DNA of 64,000 nt from Sipunculus nudus. Taxonomy: Eukaryota > Annelida > Sipuncula > Golfingiida > Sipunculidae. The stretch covers positions 66,057,916-66,121,915 of the forward strand of contig CM049315.1 in assembly GCA_026874595.1 (NCBI GenBank). Direction: 5' to 3'. Below the pieces are notes generated by a model that saw only the letters and a program-made list of their open reading frames with translations, did not search any database and was not told where the DNA came from. This document shows positions 11,300 to 22,995 of the stretch, piece after piece (position 1 is the first letter of the stretch; every line of letters starts with the position of its first letter). Made by a program: the position numbers and the translations under genes.

Positions 11300-13135
11300 T
11301 TTCCTTAATGACATTTTACTGTAAGAATTTAGCAGAACACGTGGTCAGCTCTGGAAATTAGAGAAAAGGTTTATGTTTCTCATCAGCTTTTTTTAAGAAA
11401 AACACAGCAGCATATATAATTTATCGCAATGCTGTCCAATGTCTGCTACTCCAAATCTACTTGATTCATATCGAAGGTGACATGTGCGTACGTCTAAGGA
11501 TGGCTAGCCATGGCAACATGACATTCAGTGCCTTTTTTTAAATAAGCTGACGGGGCCTGCGAGTCATGATACAAGTCGTCATAGAACACCCATTCCAAGG
11601 GTTGGATCAAAATATTTGCTGTGTGGTAGTATTTGACATCAGAAGCTTATATGTTCATGTTTTATTTGCTAAATAATGAAGAAAAAATGTTGTTTCACAA
11701 CATTTGTGGTTGTTACCCAGGCGGTGAGAACTGATGTTTGAAGCAATTTCGCAGTTTCCGCTGTCAGGCCGTCAAGAATGACGGAGAGACAAACTTTCCG
11801 AGTAGAACCAGCCTCGTTATTAATAACTGCTACATGAATACACGTACGTCAACCGTGAATGTAACATTTTTTTATTTTTCCCAACAGAATGACGTCACTT
11901 TTTGTCTTACTTCGGGAAAAATGACAGTTCGACAGGCAAATGAAAATGAAAACGTACTGTTAGAAATTGCGTGCACTTCTTCTTTTACTAGAATTGATCC
12001 GAACCCTTTAGCTTGTACTGCCACCTCAACGTCTTCAGTTCATTAAAAATCGAGCTTTGTGTGGCAGACTGCCGCTAAAGGATGCCCGGTGAGTTCATCG
12101 AAGTACTTTCGACAAAATTCACTTCATTAATCATAATAAAACAGATACCTACTATTTAAACAGTTTTGAACATGACCAGAATAAGGGATCGGCACTGCAT
12201 GGCAACCCAGCATGTGACCTATCTCTTCAAATACTTGATAATTAGCTATTAGTCCATGGCCCAAATCGTTCAACCCATAACACAGCCAAGGCCTGACTTG
12301 ATATAACGGTAGCGTGATACCCCTGGAGCACTGGTAGGTGGTAGTACTGTCAAATTATGGAATCGGAATATGTTTTGTTCTACGTGACATTCTGATACCA
12401 CAAGCTGAGAGAGCTCCCTAATAACAGTGCTCTACAGGTAACAAGACACCATAATGTTCTGTTAGACTCTTGCTGTGTGGTGAGTTACACGATGACCGTT
12501 TGCCCGGTCCGTGCTCCTAGACTATTTATGTTATGAAGATTACGGGATGGCATGCACATGTATATGAGCTGTGTAGAGATATCGGATAAATTGAGGCATT
12601 TTATATCCATATTATGCAACAATTTCAGTCAGTGAGATTTAGCACCATTCTTAAATAGCATACCTTGCTTTAGGATACGTGGATACAATACCCGTTGATC
12701 AGTGTACAACAGTCTGTATCCACTAGTCGATGGTGCACCAAATAAATAATTTACTTTGACATGACCATTGGCTGACATATCTAGTATGGTACCGCTTACA
12801 GAAACGTACGTACATTTATCTTTAATACTGAATATAGTCAAGAGCAGCCAGAGCAACGAATATTCAAGCACTGTCTAGGGACAGTTTTCGAAAGTGAAAG
12901 AACATATTGACTGCGTTTGGCCAAGTTGAGATTTTAGTCGTGATTGACATAACAGGACATTGTTAGCTTAAATGAACGTTATGCATTATGCAAAACATGC
13001 AAATATTTGCATACATTATGTGTGGTAATTCGTGAAGATTTGTTCCTTTACCAGTTTGCTGTGATACATTAATAGTATTAATAAAAAAAACACGATGATT
13101 TACAGTTGAAATAGGATTCGATTTCATTTTTTCAG
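11300..13135. other. no gene or repeat recognised
   Basis: Intronic sequence relative to the receptor gene. Open frames at 11738-12046 (+) and 12629-12871 (-) have no domain features. The latter starts with a hydrophobic stretch but lies between two exons whose direct join is already in frame. Confidence 0.4.
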
Positions 13136-13139
13136 GTGT

Positions 13140-15690
13140 ACTTATGAACTCCTATTAGTCAGGTGGCTTAACGGAATTATCGGTACACGCCGGAAAAAAG
13201 CATCAAATTCGATATGAAGTATCTACAGACCAATCCTGATCATTCTGGAGAGGGTACCAACCCGAACTCAGTTTCTGATTCTTTCTGTATGCCAGAGTCC
13301 AAAATAACAGGATTTTACGTAAAATTTCACACGTTTACAACAATAAACGGAATGTTCTAAATTCGATTGATACTGAAACGCCTTTTAAATTAATCAATAT
13401 ACATAATATGAACACAATTATGAAATATCATGAACAGTTATCGTAGAAATTGTGACGAAAATCATGTTAAATTATAATTGTTGGTCGCTTGAGGTCAAAA
13501 GGTCACGTCATCCACTGATTTTAAATTGAATCCTGTATGTTTAAATGCCCTCATGTTCTGAAGTGAAAATATTGGAGAAGTTTAGAAATTTATCATTTGA
13601 ACAAAAAATTGAAATTGCATAATGGTTAGGATTATAAATATTAAACACCTATATAATTAAATTATACAGGGAATATACTAGTATATATCCACTTTTCCAG
13701 TGAAACAATCCCTTGATGATTGAAAAAAAATTATTGCATTGTCCACACCTTTTGAGCATTAATTATCTTGGCAAAAATACATCTCGATCATAATATATCG
13801 TAAATGCCATTATGAAAATGTGTCATTAAGGAATATTTATATACACTTATCCAATATAATAAATATGTGGAGGGAAAAGGACTAAAAGCCAATCCACGGA
13901 CTTATTAAGTATATAATATAAGATAATGGGCGGTTCTTGAACATTTTTTGGGTATTATATTTGTTCGGAATAATAACATTTCCAATTAATTAATAAATTG
14001 CAGTAAAATTATCGATGGTAGTTATTTAGATCAAGTTTCAATACGACGGAGCTTCAGATGGCATTCAGGCATCAGTTGTTGTATTTTTGTATGGGTTGAG
14101 AATGGATTATGGTTTGTACGATATATTCAAATAAATACTTACATCGCTGATAATTTTATATAACTACCTAATTCTTAATTTATTATGAAATTATTATTTC
14201 ACTGATTTCAACTTTCATTTGCAAGGGAAAGACTGAATCAAAGAATATGGTATTTATTCACATTTTATTTACATAAATAACTAGTTCATACTAAATGTTT
14301 TGTGCAGTGAAGAAATGTCTGACTATATTTACAGTATTGTTTATAATTATTCATGTAGGTAAAATGAATATGATGATTATGTATTATGATGATAAGACCG
14401 TCATGTTAGCGTGAGTCTACAGTTTTGTAGGCAAAAACATAAAATTTTCAAATGTCCAAATAGTCAGCTAGCTTAACGGAATTATCGTTGCATATCGAAC
14501 AAAAAACACCAAATTTTGTAAGAAGTATCTTCAGGTCAGTCCTTCAGGTGCCCATGCATTCAGAAGCCCAGGGTCCACAAAATCAGGATATCAAAACGCT
14601 ATCAGATCCTTACAGCAATGAAAGGAACGCGGTAAAGTTGGTTAAATCTTTATTTCATTTTCATTGAATCAATATACATATTAAGAACACTTTTAAATAT
14701 ATCAAGCATCTGTTGCAGCAAATATGACCAAAACCAGTTTAAAGGTTAAATGTAGCCAGCTTCAGGTCGGGAGGTCACGACATCTATTCATCCTTTAATT
14801 GGTCCCATGTTTAAATGTTAAAATATTGGAGCTCAGCTTTTAAGAAATAATATTATATATATTAGAATATAAGTTTATACTGCATAATTGTTTGGATGAT
14901 AATGATCATACTAGTATACGTGCGATCTGGGCAGCTCAGTGTATTGCTTTCGCAGTCTACAAGGACTGGACCATTATTTTTACTGGACAACACCTGTATA
15001 GATAGTATTTTAGGTAGCCGCAGATTTTGATTAAGAATTGAATGTGTATCACATCATATACTCATCGTCTATACCAGCAATACCATCTTTTTAAATGCTG
15101 TGTCTGAATATACATAGTAACAAAGAACACAGGTTATTGAAACAATTTGTTGAGCTGCCTAGATATTAGATCATTGAGGGACTGTGCATTAATGCATCTC
15201 AGTCACGATATATGATATATGGGCAAATGAGACAATTCTCAGAATTGTGACATAAAGCAGAATTTGTTTACACTTATCCTAAATAATATATAACTGAAGG
15301 GGACAAATTTGGCTTGTGGCTTTGTTCAGATGTATGCACTCTGAGACTGTGGATACCATTTTGACTACACAAATTACGTTAATGAGGACTTATGAAGATC
15401 AGCTGGGTGTTTTATTCGTTTAGAATAAATTTATCTCTAAAAAATAAATGTCAGTAATATTATTGATTTGCGTTGTTTAGACCAAGTTTAGATTCTAAAT
15501 TGTTTAGACGTAGGAGGAAGTGTCCGACTGAGTTTACTTTAATTGTTTATTATTAAATAGTTATGCAAGTGAATATGAATATGCTTAAGTTGTATTATGA
15601 TGCTGAGACCGCCATTTTTAGTGTATGACTAAAGTTCTGTAGAAGCAAACATGATATATCTATCAGAAAAAGGGGGCTTTGTCTTGAGTT
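13140..15690. repeat. diverged tandem duplication, unit about 1.2-1.3 kb, two copies
   Basis: Ordered landmarks recur: GGCTTAACGGAATTATCGGT (about 13162) with GCTTAACGGAATTATCGTTG (about 14471); GAAGTATCT; an ACAGGAT / ATCAGGAT block; AGGTCAC with CATC; and GATGATAAGACCGTCATGTT (about 14389) with GATGCTGAGACCGCCATTTT (about 15599). The unit length shrinks from about 1310 to 1210 along the copies through indels. No coding potential is visible. The low identity implies an old duplication. Confidence 0.65.
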
Positions 15691-15699
15691 TACCTACAC

Positions 15700-16848
15700 A
15701 TTCTCTTGTTCAGAGGTGTTCGTAAATGTTTGATTCCCAAACCTAAGAACCTTTAGGGTGAATTTCAGGGAGTGTTTGGAGATACAAATAACACATATAT
15801 TGGATTTGGAATATAATTGGTTCATTTTGTTATTCAGACATATACTTTCAAGCTTTCATTTATTTATCTTGTTTGCTATTAAATCATTTCATAAAGATAT
15901 TACCTAATACGGGAAATATAATGGCCTATGAAATTGATTAAACCGCAGGTTTGCATATAATAGAAAAATAATTCATGGATCTTTGGTATTTATTTTTACA
16001 TTCCAAAATAAAAAGAAAACAGGTCTGAAGTTTAAAAGTAATGGGATGCAGGAATAAGAAAGTAATAGGAAATATAAGCTATTCTACAGGACATGATCTC
16101 TAGATGAAATAATGATTATTCAAGTAACACCATATTTATTAAGCCACTGTAGAAAACCACTATATAAACCAGACAGTCTGCTACATAACAAAAATGCAAG
16201 ACAAATTTATTGTGAAAGTACTACAATATACCAAAAAGTCTAAACGACAGGATAAATAAATAATGTGCAATTAAGTCTCGGAAATTTAGAATCATATTTT
16301 TCCAGCTTCTAAAGAACATGGCAGGATAAATGTAAGACTGATCACGTTTATATTTTGCTATTGCATTTAAGCGTATAACATGACTGTATGCGAAGTCTTG
16401 ATCCCATATTAAAGTCAACTACAATGACCGCAAAGACAGTTATAATTATTATTAAATAACAGACAATTCTCTCCAAAGACTCATACAAAAGATTTAAGGA
16501 ATTATTAAACAAACAAACTATGTTAATAAATGTTCTTAACTAAAACATTCTGTGTCACATTAGCATACATGGTTGATGGCCGCCATTTTTAGATTTGTCA
16601 TGGTCACGTGACATTTGGTGTTATGTGGGCTTCTTGCGTGCATTAGAAAAAATAAACATATTAAACTGGAACGTATTCTTCTTTGTCTTTAATTTGGCAG
16701 ATCATTTGCAATATTCTATCCAGATAAAGCGGATCTCAAGTAATTTTCCTTCCCTAACCCTTAATATTTTTAATGCTAAATTTCGTTATTTCGATGAGCA
16801 AGGACCGAATAAGTATAAGGCGCTAAAACGAAACTAGTATGTACTTCA
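15700..16848. other. no gene recognised
   Basis: AT-rich intronic sequence. Frames at 16221-16418 (-) and 16595-16837 (+) lack splice sites or domain features. The GGCCGCCATTTTTAGA block near 16579 resembles the GGCCGCCAT block in the foldback arm that follows. Confidence 0.4.
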
Positions 16849-18450
16849 CCTGGGCACTCCCTCTTATATCAACCGCCTGGTTGACTCTTTCCACCTACAA
16901 AGTTTGGTGCTTTGATCAGATCTGTAACGATATGGTCCAAATTTGACGCTTAGCCACCTGACAACGAATGACTTAGGTTGGACAAAAATGTTATCAAAGG
17001 TTTCTCCCCTGAAATAGATTCACTGATGGTGTCTTACTGCACAAATAAAACCCCACCCGATTCCACCCATGGCAAAGTGTCATTTTCACCCCAAATCCAA
17101 GATGGCCGCCATTAAAAGGGGTGAAATATTTAAATGGCCATAATTCCATAACTAACTGACACAGAAACACATTTAACGTGTCATTCCCATCCAACATTAG
17201 GATGCCCGTACATTTGGTGACAGTTCTGAGGTAATAAATAGTACACTTCCGGTATAAGATCAAGGTCAAGGTCAAATTTCACAGAAAAAAGCCCAAATCG
17301 CTGTGATATGGCATTTTTTTCAACCAAATGTTATAAAAACCTATCTCATGTAATATTTTCATTCGACGTTAGGCTTCCCATTCATTTGGTGATACCTCTG
17401 AGGTCATAATACAAATCATGCATTAAGGTCAATGTCATACTTTCCAGATAAAAAGCAACAATCGCCATGATATTATATGTTTTGCAGGAAGTGGCATAGA
17501 ATTGCATTAAAGTTGTCATTTCTAACTTACTTAAGAAGAAGGTGGCACTTCTGACGTCTGAAAATGCATATACCATGCATCAAGGTCATGGTCAAAGTCA
17601 AATTAGGAAGCAAAAAGCAACACTCGTAATGGTATGATACTTTTTCTAACGTGTTACAGAAACATTTTATGTGTCATTTCCACTTGACTTTAGGATGCTG
17701 AGGATGCCAATTCTTTGTAAAAACTATAAGTTCAAAAAAGGTTCCTATCGAGCAAAAAGGTCAAGGTCAAAGCCAAACTTAGATGAGAAATAGTAACAAT
17801 CACCATTATAAATATATAGCATGTTTTTGCAGGAAAGTGACATAGAAACACATGCAAAGGGTCATTTTCATCTAAATTTAAAACGCACATATACATTTGG
17901 TGATAGTTTTGAGGCCAGGAAAGGTTCATATCCTGCATTAAGGTCAAGGTCAAGTTCTTAGGAAAACCGCAAACTGTCCATGATATGGCATGTTTTTGCA
18001 AGAAAGTGACCTAGCAAACATTCTCATTGTCATTTCTATCTAACTTAGAATGGGCTTTCATGTGATGATAGTTCTGAGGTCAGAAAATAATAAGTTCCTA
18101 TCACGCATTAAGTTCAAATTCAAATTCTAAGGATAACAGGCAAACTGTCTATGATATGACATGTTTTTACAAGGTAATGACATAGAAACATTCAAAGTTT
18201 TCCATCTAAATTGAGAATGGACTTTCATGTGATGATAGTTCTGAGGCCAGGAAAGGTTCATTAAATGCATTAAGGGTCAGGTCAAGTTCTTAGGAGAACT
18301 GCTACCTGTCGAAGATGTGGCATTTTTTTGCAAGAAAATGACCTAGAAAAATCATTAAGAGCATCACTTCCAGCTAAAAATAGAATACCCACTCATTTGG
18401 TGATATCGCTTAGGTCATTTTGGAAAAATATGACAGTAATGCGATGTAGG
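16849..18450. repeat. left arm of a 5.5-kb foldback element
   Basis: Starts CCTGGGCACTCCCTC and is the reverse complement of the arm ending GAGGGAGTGCCCAGG at 22325. Shared blocks include the GACTCTTTCCACCTACAAAG block, ACAACGAATGACTTAGGTTG, the ACCCCACCCGATT block and the GATGGCCGCCATT block. Identity in the outer 300 bp is very high by eye. The inner part of the arm is a tandem array of about 165-190-bp units (landmark CATTTGGTGAT near 17211, 17383, 17894 and 18395; GTGATGATAGTTCTGAGG near 18062 and 18232), each with AAGGTCAAGGTCA-type half-sites. Minus-strand frames here (16994-17275, 17382-17576, 17732-18001) share MTLTL-type repeats because they are read from the array. Confidence 0.85.
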
Positions 18451-19025
18451 TAGATCTATTAACTTGTCACTGTGACTATTTTGATTATGCCCAATCATCG
18501 AAAAGGAAAACAAATTTCACATGTGCATGTTATGATACGTTTGAATAACAAGATTAATATGAATGTATCTTACCATATATATGCATTTTTCATGTACATT
18601 CCATGAAGTTTGGAACCTTCAGCATTATCTTCTTCAAGCGTATCCCTCCTCTTAATTTGTGTAACATTCATGCAAGCAATTTCTGGGCATTAGCCACACA
18701 CTGTTTTACACAGCAGTTCATCAGGTAAACGCTTAGAAGACCAGGTTCCCCCCACAGTTGCACTTTATTATTTTGATATGTTCCGGTGCTGCTGGTTGTG
18801 TAACCCTGATAGGCAAAGGAGATAATTTCAAACCCCATACCTCCGGGGGATGTTATTGTCACACAATGTTTGGAGTTTTGGACCTGATGATATTGTTAGG
18901 AGATCCGGGAGGAGGATCTATTTGACATCTGTCAGGATAAGCCGCTGATAAGGACACTGGAAATCCATCTGAATTCTTCCCGGCATGCATTCTTGACACA
19001 GTTAAAAAATCATAGTCAATGGCTG
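18451..19025. other. central segment of the foldback element, left part
   Basis: Not repeated in the arms. A block at about 18916-18962 (GGATCTATTTGACATCTGTC with AAGCCGCTGATA) recurs in diverged form at about 20758-20805 in direct orientation. No transposase frame is visible. Confidence 0.35.
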
Positions 19026-19033
19026 ATTATGAT

Positions 19034-19878
19034 TAGTGGTGGGCCGATCATAAAGTTTTATCGAAAGTCAGTCGGTTTGCTGCCACTTTCAAGTGCTCGA
19101 TTACAAAAGGCTACTATCGATTACATCATAATAATGATTGTTTTCTATTCAGAATGCCTTTATGTTATTGGCAAAAATTATTCTTCAATTTGTACCACAT
19201 TCTGCGCTTCATATAATGAGTCTGCGTTCCCAAATAACTTCCGTATGTAACTGAGTTTGACACGGTAGATGCGAGAACGGAGGACTTACTTAACTTATTA
19301 TCTGTGAACTCGCAGTAAGCTGGAGAATTTGCGGAGAGTTTTCTAACGCGATGTACATTGCAAAATATGGGCGGGATGGCGTTAAAATACTCCATAAATT
19401 CTCCAGGTCTATGTCATTTTTGCGAGATTCTCTTAGAAATAATATATTCAACTGATGCCAAGTGCCGCTGTTTAGGCCGTCCTTAAAAAAATCATAGTTG
19501 GGGTTAACCCGGCCGGTCGAGTATATCGAATTCAGCTGGATTTTTTTGGACTAGTCTGCATTTTTTTTTGTATGATCTGCTCAAAGCGTACCTGGGCCGT
19601 AAAATCTGCCTTCATGTGCTAGAAAAACAGCCTCTCTATAGGCCTTACATTCTTAGATGCTCTTAATTCCAATATAGAAAGATATTACCTGACGTTGCCG
19701 ATCGTTTAATTTGATCCTTAAAATTAGTCTGTGTCTTTATACGTGGAAGGATAATTACACTTGTGCGCGACAGGAGAATACCTGCCGGGGAAACGTCTGA
19801 ACCGATTAATAATCGATCATCCGTCGGTCTGTTCAAACCGATGATCGATTATAAAAAAGGAACCGACTCCCACCACTG
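19034..19878. mobile_element. hAT-like non-autonomous element, 845 bp, nested in the foldback
   Basis: Flanked by a perfect 8-bp direct duplication ATTATGAT (19026-19033 and 19879-19886), the target-site length of hAT elements. The ends are inverted: left TAGTGGTGGGCCGATCATAA, right (other strand) CAGTGGTGGGAGTCGGTTCC, with GATCGATT-type subterminal repeats. No transposase frame is present. The frames at 18993-19250 and 19165-19395 start in or overlap it and are fortuitous. Confidence 0.75.
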
Positions 19879-19886
19879 ATTATGAT

Positions 19887-21170
19887 AGGTATCAGTGATA
19901 TGCTTTGCAGAAGAGAAGGTCAGAGTAAACATTTCTGATGAGCATGCAGAAGGAAAAGCTTAAAATCCCTTTATTTCAGCCAATTTGTTGTTGCAGAGGT
20001 TGCTTATGAAATGTCACAAAGACACTATGCTGATACCACAGGTAAACGATGTAGTTTAACCCTTTTTATGAAAACATCAAAAAGGACAATTTGTGTGACT
20101 ACATGGAAGAGTAATCAGATTTTGAGTACATGAAAGGACTTCTCCGTCTGCATTCTTTAGGTAGATGCGATACCACCTGATGCCCATGTAGCATTGACAA
20201 AGTTCAGTCTTCCATAGTCATCGCATATATCATCAGGCCTAAGCATCGTGATGCACATTTTGTGTTGGTTGCAGTGGAAGAACATACCCTGTAGAAGTTG
20301 AGAGTGTGGGTTGAAGTTTTAAAACTCGATCAGATCAGAGTTTTTTTTTTTTTTTGGGGGGGGGTCCTATAACATAAGTAGAGCTTTCTTGATCTACATG
20401 CTTGCCATTCTAACATTTTAGGTAATTTGGAGACATTGAGTCAGCAGCTGGCTTTTTTGTGTGATGCACACTGTGTGTCCTTGAGCGGGTATCACATCCA
20501 CTCACAAGCACATAAATTAAATATTTTGTGGAGGCTTCTTTAGTGTAGTTATACAAACTGACTGTTTTGCTGTTACCATGAATAGGTTGAAACTATTACC
20601 TGTGATGTCAGCATGGTGTGCGTAACTTAAATAAATCAGAACAATCTGCAAGAAAATTTTGGAACTACAGTCAAGAAATATGCTGTCCTATTTAGCACTC
20701 GGCATCTCCTTCTACATGCTCAAAAGAGATACTTACTTTGACCATCTCTTCTGCAAAGGATCTCATTTAACCTGTCAGAATCAGCCGCTTATATAGACGC
20801 TAGGGTTTTTTAGCTTATCATGTATGCTTCAGGGGAACGGTTTCAATCTTTAACTTTGTCCTTTGTCTCTCAGGGTTACACAACAAGCAGCACCTGATTA
20901 TTTTAAAATAATTAAGTGCAACTGTAGGGGTTATGTGATAAAATAAACATGTACTTATCGTAAGGAGGAGCTGTACATACTTCACCAGTATGTTACCAAT
21001 ACGGATAATAATGATTATGAATGTGATCATGATGATGAAGATGATAATGATGATATTTTAAATGATGAATCGGTTCACAACTTCATAGGTTGTAGATATA
21101 CATGTATATGAAATGATGGACTCATATCAAATTATTAATCACATATGTAGTTACAAGCACGTATCAAGTT
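19887..21170. other. central segment of the foldback element, right part
   Basis: Contains a T/G homopolymer run (about 20341-20365). A CTTTGCAGAAGAGA block at about 19903 is the inverse of a block at about 20742. No protein feature was recognised. Confidence 0.35.
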
Positions 21171-22325
21171 TGTTTTCAATGATTGGTGCCATATTGACCA
21201 AATCATGGGGATGGGTATATTCCTATCAAGTTGGCCTTGACCTTGATGCATGGTTTGTACCTTTTATGACCCAAGTAGGACCACCGAATCAATCGGCATT
21301 CTGATGTTAGCTAGAAGTTGCACCTTAAATGTTACTTTGTTGCAAATACTTGCCATATCATGGGCAGTACTGGTGTTTTTCAATAAAAACTGACCTTGTC
21401 CTTGATGCATGATATGATCCTTTCCTGGCCTTAAACCTATCACCAAAAGAATGAGCATTGTAAATTTAGATGGAAATGTCCCTTTGAATGTGCTTCTATG
21501 TTACGTTCCTGCAAAACACCTGCTTATATCATGACGATTATTACTTTTTTCTTCCAAATTTGACTTTGACCTTGACCTTCGTGCATGGTATGTACCTTTC
21601 CTGACCTTAGAAGTACCGTACTACCAAATGCATGGGCAATCCACGGTAACTTAGAATTGACAACTTAAAATGCATTTCTATGTGATTTTCATGCAAAAAC
21701 ATGCCATCCCAGGCGATTGATGCTTTTTCTTTTCCAAGTTTGACCTTGACCTTACAGCATGGTATATATCATTTTGACTTCATACGTATCACCAAATGAA
21801 CGGGCAGCCTAATGTCGAAGTGAAATTAACTTGAGGTATGTTTTTTATAACATTTGCGATTATATCATAGCGATTTTGGCTTTTTATCTGCAAAATTTGA
21901 CATTGACCTTGACCTTATACCGGAAGTGTACCATTTATGACCTCAGAAGTGTCACAAAATGAACGGGCATCCTAATGTTAGATGGAAATGACACCTTAAA
22001 TGTGTTTCTATGTCATTTAGTAATGGAATTATGGCCATTTAAATATTTCGCCCCTTTTAATGGCGGCCATATTTGATTTGGGGTGAAAATGACACTTTGC
22101 CATGCGTGAAATCGGGTGGGGTTTTATTTGTGCACTAAGACACCATCAGTGAATCTATTTCAGGGGAGAAACCTTTGATAACATTTTTGTCCAACCTAAG
22201 TCATTCGTTGTCAGGTGGCTATAAGCGTCAAATTTGGACCATATCGTTACAGATCTGATAAAAGCACCAAACTTTGTAGGTGGAAAGAGTCAACCAGGCG
22301 GTTGATATAAGAGGGAGTGCCCAGG
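21171..22325. repeat. right arm of the foldback element
   Basis: Reverse complement of 16849-18450: TGACCTTGACCTT-rich 170-190-bp units on the inner side, then the GGCGGCCAT block, ATCGGGTGGGGTTTTATTTG, CAACCTAAGTCATTCGTTGT, and the end GAGGGAGTGCCCAGG. This arm is about 1.15 kb against about 1.6 kb on the left, so the internal array differs in copy number. Confidence 0.85.
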
Positions 22326-22414
22326 GTTTTATTCGTGCACTGAGACATCATCAATGAATCCATTTCAGGTGAGAAACCTTTGTTAACATCTTAGTCCAAC
22401 CTCAATTGATAAAA
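22326..22414. repeat. partial extra copy of an arm segment
   Basis: The 89 bp after the arm end repeat 22121-22213 in direct orientation (GTTTTATT-GTGCACT-AGACA, ATTTCAGG-GAGAAACCTTTG, AGTCCAACCT). This suggests a local duplication or a second nested arm fragment. Confidence 0.6.
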
Positions 22415-22435
22415 ATCGTTCATTGACTGACTATA

Positions 22436-22995
22436 AAGCCGTGGTCCCAACCCGCCGTACTTGCAAGTGCGTGCTGTCTACTTGCAAAAACGTGGGCAAA
22501 ACCTGGGGATCCGTACGTGGTGAGTACCGCCTCAGTACGGATTTGGGAGCACGCAGACACGCCGAAGCTCATTCAGTGGAGGAGGAACTTTCGCTGCGTT
22601 CGGGCTGCGTTCAGGCTACGGTTTCACCCCCGACATCGTGCGGAAAAACTCACGCTCATCGCACTTGCCCGCACCTACAACATGCGAGTGAGTAAGGGCA
22701 CCGTACATGAGTAGCACGTGTAAGTACTGCCTCCGTACGACAACGTGGCAATCGCACGGAGATCGTACGTTACAAGCACGTTGTAAGCACGTACAATTCA
22801 CCACGTGCGCATCGTACGATGCACGCAAACGCTCACGGGCCACGTACTTACAAATTGCGCAACCGTGCGTTGACGCACTCCCTCCCTACTCTTGCCACTC
22901 CCTCCCCACGTTTTCAGATAAAACGTGGCGGCCATGGCCTCCCAAAAAAAACCGTACGGACTAAAAACACGCACGGTGGGTTGTGACCGGGGCTT
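22436..22995. mobile_element. GC-rich inverted-repeat element with GTACG-rich core
   Basis: Ends are imperfect inverted repeats: left AAGCCGTGGTCCCAACCCGC, right (other strand) AAGCCCCGGTCACAACCCAC, about 24 bp in all. The 560-bp interior is far richer in G+C and CpG than any neighbour and is full of CGTACG, GTACGT and GCACGT words. Open frames in four phases over 22423-22964 reflect the absence of TAA/TAG in GC-rich sequence; none has a domain. No target duplication could be fixed. Class unknown; a MITE is the simplest reading. Confidence 0.6.

Noticed and set aside
12629-12871. Minus-strand frame with signal-like hydrophobic start, between receptor exons
   Set aside because: The flanking receptor exons join directly in frame and in family alignment; this frame shows no matching domain.
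22423-22964. Four overlapping open frames
   Set aside because: Stop-poor GTACG-rich element; no domain and no preferred frame.
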